Assembly (NCBI RefSeq): GCF_933775445.1
Contig: NC_065878.1
Span: 15,511,395-15,575,394 of the forward strand
Direction of reading: 5' to 3'
Origin: Argentina anserina
Taxonomy: Eukaryota > Streptophyta > Magnoliopsida > Rosales > Rosaceae
DNA: 64,000 nucleotides
Part shown: piece by piece, positions 13,204 to 22,630 of the stretch
Layout: each line of letters opens with the position of its first letter
Numbering within the stretch: the stretch's first letter is position 1
The notes under the pieces: model-generated
Seen by the model: the letters and a program-made list of their open reading frames with translations, nothing else
Told to the model about the DNA's origin: nothing
Databases searched by the model: none
Translations under genes and position numbers: made by a program

Positions 13204-13246
13204 ACTCTAGCTTGACCCACTGCCTCTGATGATGTTCCTGTCTACC

Positions 13247-14230
13247 CTACTGAGGTCGGGTGCAGTCTATAGCCATATGTCCCACTAGCCCACACTTAAA
13301 ACAGCCCGCCTTCCTCAGTTTCGGACAAGTTGTGGCATAGTGACCCATTTCGTTGCAAACGAAACACCTTATTGATGCCAACTGCCTAACAGGTGCAGTC
13401 CTACCAGATGGAGATACCGCCTTAGCTGGAGTTTGATAATAGGTCCTCGGTCTCTTCCAAGATTCACCTTTCGGTCTCGCATATCCGCTATCTGAACTAA
13501 TTGCCTTCCCTTTTCGTCGAGTATCCCTAACTTCCACATCTCCTCCGCGAGTCTTATTCGCCTGTTCCAAATTCAGGGCACTCTCATACATCAGCTCTTT
13601 GGTAGATAGACAAAGTGCTCATATGATGGTCTTGTACTCTTGTTTAAGTCCCCGTAGGAATTTCTGAGCTAAGGAGGTCGCACCCATTGGCCTGACAAAC
13701 CGATACAACTGTGCAAAACGGGCCTCATACTTCCTGATGGTCATATCTCCCTGTACTAGGTCAAGGAACTCAAGTTCTAATTCCTCCTGCACTGTAGTTG
13801 GGAAGTACTTTTCTCGAAAGAGTGCCACCAAACCCTCCTAAGTCAGAGTGGACACATCCACAGTCCGTCTTGTACTCTTCCACCAATCCATAGCATCATC
13901 ATTTAAGAAGAATTTGGCTATCATCCTCTTCTCGATCTCCGAGCACATCACCATCTCAAAGTAGGTTTCCATACTCTCGACCCAATGATCCGCCACCATA
14001 CGATCCAGGCCCCCATGAAATGATGGCGCTGACAGATTACTGATATCCTTGATCAACTTTAGCACACGACCCTCATCTCTAATGACAGCCTCGGGGTTAA
14101 CCTGCTCAACCTGTGGTGTCACCTCCTCATAGAGGTTCTCCACATTGCAAATTTGTCCTCGGCCTCTTGCCCGTCCTCGGCCTTGTGCACGGTCCTTCTC
14201 CAAATTCATCACCTTGAAACATCTAAACAC
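13247..14230 (-). pseudogene. Ty3/gypsy gag (retrotransposon gag plus two zinc knuckles), two nonsense mutations
   Basis: The N-terminal part holds the gag capsid-like domain: FHGGLDRMVADHWVESMET, then KFFLNDDAMDWWKSTRR. After an in-frame TAG at about 13838-13840 the same frame goes on with EGLVALFREKYFP and YEARFAQLYRFVRPMG. A TGA at 13616-13618 follows, then the same frame ends in two CCHC zinc knuckles, CFVCNEMGHYATTC and CFKCGLVGHMAIDC. All three pieces share one frame, so only point mutations separate them: a conserved Trp position became TAG and an Arg-type CGA position became TGA, as expected from cytosine deamination of methylated DNA. Gag normally packages element RNA in cytoplasmic particles; this copy cannot make full-length protein. 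Confidence 0.85.
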
Positions 14231-14484
14231 TTAGTCAATACATGTAAAGTCTTGAACCCAAATAAAATAGATCCAACATATATTAACTAAGATATTTAGA
14301 GAGAATGTGAATCATCGAAGTATTATCACAACACTTCTATTTAGAGGACCAGACTTTAAGGTGTAGCTCCTAACACTCTTGCGTACCCAGCGACATATCA
14401 ATACCGAAGAGCATGTGATGGGGGTCCGCTGCACTCGGGCCATCGCTCTTTGATGATATTGATAATTACCAAATACGCAACCTA

Positions 14485-14497
14485 CGCTATGATACCA
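14485..14497 (-). other. Primer-binding site of the Ty3 element
   Basis: On the minus strand the bases TGGTATCATAGCG follow the LTR end by two bases. TGGTATCA is the start of the usual initiator-methionine tRNA complement used by plant LTR elements. It fixes the LTR boundary and element direction. Confidence 0.7.
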
Positions 14498-14499
14498 AC

Positions 14500-17057
14500 T
14501 GTCACGACCCCGAAATTAAGTGATAAACATGAAATCGAAGCCATGAAAAAACTCTAAAATAATCTCAAGTATATTGAAATCATCTTATAGTCATAGTGTA
14601 TCGTAACTGAGTTAATAGTACGTCTCAGTCAATTTGATTATTACGAAACCAGTTTATAATTCAAGTATTATAACAAATGGAAATGTCAAATCCTCTCAAT
14701 CCTCATCACAAATAGAAATAATAAACTTCGAAAAATCTTCAGAGTTGCCCTCCAATTCTCCTATTCCACACCTGCAGAACTATCCCCTACACCATCGAAT
14801 AGGTGCATCGTGATTGTAAACACAAACCCAATAAGCTTTGCAGCTCGTATGAGTAAATCAACAATATAACACACATAGTATACAAGAGAAAATACAGATG
14901 ACATTTCAATATAAATGCACTCATAAGACACAGGACGGTCCATCTGGATGTCTAATAATATCTGAAAATATGTGTACTTATTAGACATTGGGGAAACCAT
15001 CTGTTTACCGAAATTACATTTATAATACGGGTACTCATGAGACCCAGGTATTCATCTGTTACCCCTCATGCCTTACGCTGTCAGATACTGGGTAACCCAT
15101 CTGTTACCCAATATCACAAAAATATGGGTACTCATGAGACCCATGTAACACATCTGTTACCCCTCATGCAGTACACCGGTAGACAGACTAGAGCTCTAAC
15201 TGAATCGTAACTGTCACCCGGCTAGGCTTACTTCCGATACTGCCAACACGTCCAAAGACAGAAAAAACGTTTTAACAAAACTCAAAGTTAAAACCATGTA
15301 CAATACAATCCTCACATGTTATTGTACAACAACCAAGCGACTCTTACTCAAATAAAAATAAATATTTGTGCTATAATAAAACTCATTTGGAAATAAGAAT
15401 GTGGTACTATATAATATAGCAACCCATATATATGTATCGTATTTACCATTTATACACATACACAACCCACTATATCATATACATGTCATAGTTCGATCTT
15501 TTAAAATAAAACGTAAATATGAATCACCGCCAAGGGTAGACTCGTCATAGTGAGATTTACTCACCTTATTTTCATGAGCGTAATTTCCACAATACCGAAA
15601 GCAAATCATTCACCCGTTTTGTCGGCCACCTAGTTGTATAAAAAAATGGTTAGAAACGTTATGTAAAACTTCAGATGCTGAATCGTTAATACTGTTTACT
15701 GTTCAGCAAATTACGGTTTTTACGTAATTACTGTTCATGTAAATATTGTTCACGCTAATACTATTCACGTATTATTGTTCACCAATGTATTGTTCATTAT
15801 AATTACTGTTCACGTAAATACTAATCACTGATTTATTATTAAAAAATTACTTTTATAATTACTGCTCGGAAATTACTTTCACAATTTACCGTGCAGAAAT
15901 CATTTTTACAATTTACTGTGTAGAAATTATTTTTACAATTTACTGTACATAAATTAATTTTTACAAAATTACTAATCCAAAATTACTGTTCACGCGACAC
16001 CCTCCGGCAACCGTGCCTGTCACTCGCGCGCCGCCTACAGTGGGTGCGCATGGTGCTCACGCGCCACCTCCAATCGCGCGCGTGGCTTGCCAACGGCCAC
16101 CCAAAATCCAGTCCTCTCCTCTCTTCCTCGTTCCACAGCCTAATGCCGCCTCTGCACCACTCCATTCACCCTCACGCGCCGCCCTAGGTGGCGGCACGAG
16201 CTCTCCCTCCTCCTTCTCCTCGAAAACTCTTCAAACCACCAAAAAATACACACAACATGTATATCACACGATTTAAGACATTTTCGTACCTATATTGGAC
16301 CCTAGAACCGCCGGGAAGTCGTCGAAGAAGCTTGAGATGCTGATGGCGGTCGAATTCACAAAGGATGAGGTGGCGGCGGGATTTGAGCTCTAAATTGCTT
16401 GCAGATGGCACCAGTGGTGAGTATCGGTGAAGATGAGCTGACCCCGTGCTCTGGTGTCGCCGGAGAAGAAGCTTGGACGGCGGAGGAATTTGCAGGATCG
16501 CCGATCGAGCTTCACGGCGGCGTGAGTTGGCGTGTCGAGTCCATGGGTTGGTGTTGCAGACCATGCGGTGCCTGTGGGACCGGCGATGAGGGTCACGGTG
16601 GCTGGAGACGAGATCGCCAGAGGCGATTTTGAGAGAGAAGGGTCGGGGTCGAGAGGGAAGGGAGAGAGGGCTGCGGGGTGAGAGAGAGAGGGTTTCCTGT
16701 TTTGGAAACCTAGGGTTTCCCAAAACCTCCTTTTATACATTTTCCAATATTAGAAACAACTTCCGTCGACAATAATTTTCACATACGACGTCCGATTAAG
16801 GTGTGTGACATGTCATCGAGTTTGTATCGAAGAGCTCTACAACTTCCGTGAAGGAAGTTTTCAAAAATGAGTGATGAAAATAGAAGTCAACTCTCAAGTC
16901 ACAAAAACGTAACGTTTTTCCAATTTAAATTTCCGAAGACGGTTCTGTTTCATTTTGACATCGTTGAGAAGGCGAAAATTGTGATTTATTCAATTTTTCA
17001 AGTTTAATAATTTCCAAGAATTCATACAATTCGAATCCGAAAATTCGGGGTATTACA
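14500..17057 (-). repeat. 5' LTR of the Ty3/gypsy element, 2,558 bp
   Basis: On the plus strand it starts TGTCACGACCCCGAAATT and ends AATTCGGGGTATTACA. These ends are themselves near inverted repeats (CCCCGAAATT against AATTCGGGG). It contains a ~45-bp minisatellite around 15020-15180, the ATTACTGTTCACG cluster at 15690-15990, a GC-rich block at 16000-16220, and a TATA box on the minus strand. A long open frame at 16184-16723 lies in the transcribed leader and has no protein-family resemblance. Confidence 0.85.
16731..16737 (-). promoter_or_regulatory. LTR TATA box
   Basis: The minus strand reads TATAAAAGGAGG, followed after about 15 bases by the palindrome-like GGGAAACCCTAGGTTTCC. The related LTR at 54729-57678 has TATATATAG at 55049 followed by AGGGTTTCCATTTCTGGAAA, so promoter and downstream element are conserved between the two copies. 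Confidence 0.55.
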
Positions 17058-17949
17058 CGATTAGCCGATTAGGTATGAGTATTTCAAATTTCATTGATTC
17101 TTGTTGAGATTTATAAATTGGATTTGGAATTAACATTCTTATTAAAATGAAGAATAACATGTGTATATAATATTTAAGGATATATAACATTATCTGATCG
17201 ATCTACATCTGCATTCATTGGATATATAACATTCACTGGATTTTAAGGATATATAAAATGAAGAATTAACTTTGAATCGAAGATTGATTGCATCTGCATC
17301 TCGTCTGACAGTTGAGGATCTCAGATACCTATTTATGGCCATAGAACCAGGGATCAGAATTCACCTTCATTTTTGTAGCTTCATTAGTATTATGCAGCTC
17401 GCTCAAAGTCTTGTCTAGAAGCAAAGTTTGGAGCTTAAATATATGAATACTAAGGCTAGGGTCAATATATGGAACGAACTATTTTTGCATCAAGAAATTA
17501 GAGGAAAACAATAGAAATCAGAGCACAAAACCCTATTTTTGCAGATTTTGTTTTTCCATATGAAATATAATGGGTGATATCTTAGTAATAACTAGTGAGA
17601 AATTGATATAACTGAATATTACTTATCAGACACCTTTTGCAACTGATAATAACCTTTTTCGTATTACCTAGCAATGATCAATTTTATTGAAGCAGGACAC
17701 AACAGGAGGCTCAGCTCCATGGCTGAGTCCCAAGTGCCAACCACCGTTTGTGTTAAAAAAAATTATCATCCTCTTGTATCTTTCATTTGTAAAATGTTTG
17801 AAAGGGGTTTGCATAATTGTGTTGAGAAATCTATGGGGATATGTTACAGTTGTAATTCCATGTTTTAACGAGGTCCATGTACTGATCGATGAAGATTCTT
17901 TACTGTTTTATAGATATTCTAATGCTGAACTATGGACTGTTTCTTTCAG

Positions 17950-18070
17950 GCATATGATGTTGCTAGTATATCAAAAATATGTTCGTATCCTCGAGATGAT
18001 TTTGCGCCTTCAGCAGGCTTGTAATCACCCACTGCTTCTTGAAAGAGATGACTCTGACTCTGTCGGTTAA
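17950..18070 (+). pseudogene. Captured exon fragment of a SNF2-family helicase (CHR27/CHR28-like)
   Basis: After a splice-acceptor-like TTTCTTTCAG at about 17939-17948, the frame reads YQKYVRILEMILRLQQACNH and then PLLLERDDSDSVG before a stop. The pattern YVNILLMLLRLRQACDHPLL..SDSVG is typical of plant SNF2/RAD5-like helicase-like transcription factors, upstream of the C-terminal helicase half. Only this exon-sized piece is present, with no flanking ATPase motifs. It lies inside the hAT remnant just 5' of the transposase remains, suggesting gene-fragment capture by the transposon. Confidence 0.6.
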
Positions 18071-18114
18071 GATTATGTGGCTATGGCAAGTACACTACCT
18101 AGGGAGAATTTATT

Positions 18115-18693
18115 TCAGTTAAAATGTCCCGAATTTATTTCAATATACTTAATGTTGTGATAGATGTTCCATTGGCAGAGTTGGAGAGTAGTTCCCAGAT
18201 CAGTCGTTAGAGCTCCTTATTCTTAGTTCTACATTTGATCCGCATGATAATTTTCAGGCATTCAAGTCTGAAGATGTTTGCTCTCTTGCTTCAAGATTTT
18301 ACCCTATGGATTTTTCTGCATGTGATATGATTGCTCTAGAGATGGAATGTGGATTTTTTCTATCAGATGTTCAAAGTGATCTAAGATTTGCAAATACAAC
18401 TTGTGTCTGATTTGTGCCAACGGTTAGTTCAATCAAGAAAGTCAAAAACAATTCCAGTTATTTATAGATTGATTTGTCTTGTGTTAACTCTGCCAGTATC
18501 TATATCAACTACCGAGAGAGCATTTTCAGTTATGAATATTTTGAAAACTAGACTTCGAAATAGGATGGATGATGACTTTCTTGATGATTTAATGGTTCTC
18601 TACATTGAGAAAGAGTTTGTTGATAGTGTTCACAATGATAATGTGATTGAGGAGTTTACAAAGTTAGGACCTCGGAGGGTATCATTCGGTTAG
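18115..18693 (+). pseudogene. hAT transposase C-terminal remnant (dimerisation domain)
   Basis: Pieces in shifting frames read VVIDVPLAELESSS, then SEDVCSLASRFYPMDFSACD, then a clean frame at 18388-18693 with SDLCQRLVQSRKSKTIPVIY, LVLTLPVSISTTERAFSVMN, KTRLRNRMDDDFLDDLMVLY and IEEFTKLGPRRVSFG. The LPVS.STTERAFS.M...KTRLRNRM.DDFL signature is the hAT family C-terminal dimerisation region of the TTF-zinc-finger/DUF4371 group. The N-terminal half with the catalytic residues is missing, so it is inactive. Confidence 0.85.
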
Positions 18694-19036
18694 TTTTTAT
18701 AGTTTGGTTGTTGTCATTTTTAATTTATAGGGTTTTAGTTTTATGTCCCCCCTATTGTATTTTTAAATTTTAATGGTAAATGTGTGAAGATGTGCCTTCC
18801 ATTGGGTTCCAAACCTCAAAAAACAAAATTTATGCATATGAAAAGTAGCCATACTCATCTTGAATTCCTGGTTCCGCCCTGGTAATACTCATAATAATAG
18901 ATAGGTTCTCGATTTAAAAAGCATGCAAGAATGCAAGATAGACCATAACTCCATACGATATATCCTCTCCTGAGGTTCATCATGACAGAAAAATATCGAA
19001 CATCACACAAAGCTGTACGTTAACTGTAGCACAAAT

Positions 19037-19825
19037 TTAGCAGTCCAGAAATCCAAACTCAGAGTCGAAGCATAAAGTGCACGAGACTTCCATTCTAGAG
19101 GTTATAATGGGAAAGAGTTCGTGCATCCTCAAGTGTCTTGCGATCGTATAAAAGCCTCTATTGATGTGTTGGGATGCCCTCCTGGCCTCCTTCTCAGAGA
19201 GTTTATCCTTGAGCCTCCAAATTGTATCAGAACTCTGAAGCTCCTCAAGTTTGATTGTCTTCCCGGTGAGAGTTTTAACAAGGATATGCATTGTTCGACC
19301 AGGATGAAGCACAAGGTCCAGGGTAGACTTATTCTGTACAGAGCAATCAGCTAGAGTCCACTTATCTTCTAGTTGCCTCCCAGCAAAGACGAGCCTCTGC
19401 CTGATCGGGTATATTCCCGTCTTTTCCAGGATTAAAGCCTTGACATTCTCAATTGTATCAAAACTCTCAACCTCAACAGTGATTGTCTCCATATTCTGAA
19501 TTTTAACAAAAAATTGCAATCCCAAATGGAGTCGTATAGTACAATTCCCCCTCAGACCATAATCTGCTAAAGTCCGTTCATCCTCAAGCTGTCTTCCATT
19601 AATAATAATGAGTTTCTCATATTGAATCCTGGATTTAATATGCTGTATAGTACCAGAGCTCTCCACCTGAAGACTTATGGTCTTACACTCGAGTTCTCCA
19701 CAACAATCTGCATACCTACGACGGATGTAGAGTAGAATATAAGAATTCAATATGGGATTTAATGCTTCGATAATATTATTCAAATCCATGAGGAATATAT
19801 TGTGATACAATACTAAGTCTAACAT
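19037..19825 (-). pseudogene. Polyubiquitin-like locus, copy B, open 262-codon frame fused to copia LTR sequence
   Basis: One frame is open from the ATG at 19825 to the stop at 19037. Residues 1 to about 37 come from a copia LTR (see 19725-20250). The rest holds about three degenerate ubiquitin-like repeats: [37 protein letters not shown], then [38 protein letters not shown], then [20 protein letters not shown]. The third repeat loses similarity after [11 protein letters not shown]. Repeat junctions read [10 protein letters not shown] instead of RLRGGMQIFV, so the Gly-Gly needed for processing and conjugation is gone. The ancestral start looks like ATGCAGATTGTTGTG at about 19713, out of frame with the main frame. 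It may be expressed but I would not expect ubiquitin function. Confidence 0.65.
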
Positions 19826-20250
19826 GAAAATATCTCTTAAAATTACACAGAAAGTAAATATCTCTAGAATATTCTACACTCCTTCTCAAGTTAGAGAAAT
19901 TCTCTATGTCGATCGTGCCAAACTTGTCAATTGCGTCATCAAATACATTCATATGCACTCTTTTTGTAAAAATATTTGCCAATTGATCCTCTGTATACAC
20001 ACAAAAGGGGAATCGAATAGGTCATTCGTCCAGGTTTTCTTTGATAAAAAAACTGATCTAGTTCTACATGCTTAGTCTAGTCATGCTAAATTAGATTATG
20101 ACCAATTTTGATTGCTCATGTGTTATCACAATGTATGTCTACCATAGTTTTCTTATGATATCTCAGTCCTTGAATACATTTCTATCTATAACAATTCACA
20201 CTCCATGAGACATATCTTAAAACTCTGCTTCAACATTTGATCTAGAAACA
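19725..20250 (-). mobile_element. Ty1/copia remnant: RNase H end plus 3' LTR fragment
   Basis: On the minus strand, fragments read VDIHCDN, IKIGHNLI, TKHVELDQFF and then VYTEDQLANIFTKRVHMNVF. This is the copia RNase H C-terminus (CDN..A..I..NP..H.RTKHIE.D.HF and T.DQ.ADIFTK). Several stops interrupt it. About 90 bases downstream a TGTTAGACTTAGTATTG sequence (19825 downward) looks like the start of the 3' LTR, cut short near 19725 where polyubiquitin-like sequence resumes. The insertion lies directly upstream of copy B. Confidence 0.7.
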
Positions 20251-20319
20251 AATTTTTTTTTTTGAAATAGAAACAGAAACAACTTTAAGTTTACTAGTTG
20301 TAGAGATAGATATCAGAGT

Positions 20320-21050
20320 ATAGTCATATACGGTCCATGAGAATGGAGATCATCAGACATCAGTATTTTGTTGCTAGAATCAAGGATGCAAAGATTAAGA
20401 TTCAAGAGAAAAACCTTGTTGATCATACATGACCAAAGACGCAGAAACTTTGAAAGAGGGAATGTGGGATACGGAGGACTTATGAATTTCGAAATGGAGA
20501 ACAGTGAAAGTGAAAATGTGGCTTAGTTTCTCAAGACGCTGTAATTATTGTACTTGTCAGGATTCCGGGTCATCTATTGGACCTTCCGGGTTACACCGCT
20601 TTCATTTGGGCTTAACCATCAGCCCAGTACGTAGCTGGTTTGGTGCTGGAAGTTCGACCGATAGGGATGCTAAATAATGAAAAATACGGGATCCAAAATA
20701 ATTTTTTTTTTTTTTATGATTGTTATCAACTTGTCAAAATATTTTAGATTTCACAAGATTAATACTGTTAAACTCGACATGCATGGCTTAATTAGACTGA
20801 TTTGTCCAATAATTTTAGTTTTGAAACTTCAAGTCCTCCTCTGGAGGGATCATAGGGGAGATCAAGGGCATAGTTAAGGCTACGTACTAAGATTAATGGG
20901 TAAATTAAACTACTAAACTATGATCTCAAGTATTGTGTACATTTAGATATTTCTGGAAATAATAAAACCTCCTGAAAATGGTAATATATATGGATAGATA
21001 TACAAGGAAAAATGATAATTCAAGAACTGAACAAGTATGCACGTACAGTC
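20320..21050. other. Duplicated flank between polyubiquitin-like copies B and C
   Basis: 20523-20640 matches 11055-11150, marking the repeated segment. The rest is AT-rich with poly-T runs and no recognised gene. Confidence 0.5.
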
Positions 21051-21232
21051 GATCAAGCACCATCACCTTAGACAACAAAATATAAGAAAAAGGTATGGCG
21101 ATTGGTGAATCAGATGATTGAATTTAAAAGCACGATAGACCATATATCTTTTCCTTAAGTTGGCTATAATAAACCAAAACACATCATATCACACACGCAG
21201 CTAGTAAATATAGCATGAATTTAACAGTCCAG

Positions 21233-22258
21233 CTAGAAATCCACAATCAATTTATAATCGGCCAGAGTTCCTGCATCCTCAAGTTGCATGCCAGCATCAA
21301 TAAACCTTCGTTCTGCGAATTGTATCACAGCTAAAGAAAAAGGCAAAACATTCACGCGGCCGGCATAAATGAGTCTCTGTTCATGTGGTCGGACACCCTC
21401 CTTATTCATATGCAGTTCATCTTTGAGACTCCAAATTCTTTCAAAACTGTAAACTTCTACGTACGAGAATCTAAGATTATAGTCATGGAACATTTTCAAG
21501 TAGAGGGGCATTTATTGACACTTGAAATTTGGATAGTTGCAAAGAAATTCCCAAGGCTTTACTCGAATAAAGAAAGTAGACCCATTCCGGATAGGATGCC
21601 TTCAAAATCTAAAGAGAGGAACAATGTACTTTCTCTCATGATGTTATAATCAACCAAAGTACGCGAGTCGTCCAGCTGCTTCCCAGCAAAGTTGAGATTC
21701 TGTTGTAGCTTCGGGATACCCGCTTTCTGTTGGATTTTGGCCTTGACATTGTCAATTGTATCGAAAGTTTCCACGTCTAGAGTGATGATCCTCTTGCCGG
21801 CTCTCAGATGAGCTTGAACAAAGATCTGCATTCTCCTCGGAGGAAGAGGAAAGAGCACAAGGTCTCTGGTAGACTCATTCTGGATGCTACAATCAGCTAG
21901 AGTACGCCAATCCTCCAGTTGATTCCCACCAAAGATCAGCCTCTGCATTTCTAATTGGATTCCCAACTCGTCTAGGATCCTATTCTTGACCGTGTGAACC
22001 GTATCAGAGCTCTCAACAGTAAGCTGGATTCTCTTCCCGGTCTGAGTTGTAATGAAAATCTGCATTCCCAAGAGATACAGAGTTGAATTCTTTCGGATAT
22101 CATAACTGGCTAAAGTCTTGTGATCCTTGAGCAGCTTTCCCTCAAAGAGCAGGCATTTTTTGGTCTTGAATCCTTGCCTTCACATCATCTTTTGTATCAG
22201 AGCTTTCCACCTCAAGGGTAAGGGTCTTCCCAGTGTTCGTCTTCACAAAAATCTACAT
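21233..22258 (-). pseudogene. Polyubiquitin-like pseudogene, copy C (four repeats)
   Basis: Four repeats can be read on the minus strand. Repeat 1 (about 22258-22075) begins with ATG then a TAG at codon 2, goes on [20 protein letters not shown], and shifts frame before [20 protein letters not shown]. Repeats 2 and 3 share an open frame at 22071-21559: [39 protein letters not shown] and [49 protein letters not shown]. Repeat 4 (21511-21233) is disrupted: SLKDELHMNKEGVRPHEQRL, YAGR, GMQLEDAGTLADY. The junction between repeats 2 and 3 reads [13 protein letters not shown], with no Gly-Gly. It is the least decayed copy in the middle, yet not a functional polyubiquitin gene. Confidence 0.75.
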
Positions 22259-22630
22259 CTATACTTCCGTAGAACAATTACAATAAACTCAGGAGGGATC
22301 AATCAGAGTATTGTAATGTCTAAAGATACCTCCAAGATGCAGAAAAAATAAACCATAACATCACTTATCAATATCAATACCTACCGAGAAATGCAACATA
22401 AATCAAGAGACTTCCATAGATAAATAAATCTTCAAGAATCACATTGCCTATTTCAGTTGGGAAGAGATCAAAATCATACTGAAAGTTTACATGACATTAA
22501 ATCTGTTAATCTGTTATACAGATCCAGACTAGCATATAGATAATTCCAACCGCTTGCTACAATTTAAAGCCCTACCATTAAGTACAACATACTGCTACTG
22601 TCAGAACAAGTCATAAAATTCTAATTACTC

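Larger units (their letters stand above)
11822..17057 (-). mobile_element. Ty3/gypsy retrotransposon, gag-only, pol deleted
   Basis: The element is bounded by the 5-bp direct repeat CGATT (11817-11821 and 17058-17062). Read on the minus strand it has a 2,558-bp 5' LTR (17057-14500), a primer-binding site, a gag region (14230-13247), and then a truncated 3' LTR (about 13203-11822). Protease, reverse transcriptase, RNase H and integrase are missing, together with the first half of the 3' LTR, which is consistent with one internal deletion. Gag carries two in-frame stops. It sits inside the hAT remnant, whose sequence CGGATTAGCCGATT continues across the insertion. Confidence 0.85.
11429..18881 (+). 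mobile_element. hAT element remnant, split by a nested Ty3/gypsy element
   Basis: The left terminus reads TAGGGGCGGATGCAAG; the right terminus, reverse-complemented, reads CAGGGCGGAACCAGGAATTC. Both resemble the MITE ends at 33023/33516 (CAGGGGCGGATCCAGG). The paralogous segment at 8216-8310 runs across this point without the element, so the insertion is inferred from an empty site. TAATA is present on both sides (11426-11430, 18883-18887), but no clean 8-bp duplication remains. The hAT sequence proper is 11429-11821 plus 17058-18881, about 2.2 kb, and ends in transposase C-terminal remains (18115-18693). Confidence 0.65.

Noticed and set aside
16184..16723. 179-codon minus-strand frame and overlapping frames
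   Set aside because: Lies in the transcribed leader of the Ty3 LTR; low-complexity Arg/Ser/Pro composition from GC-rich DNA, no family match.
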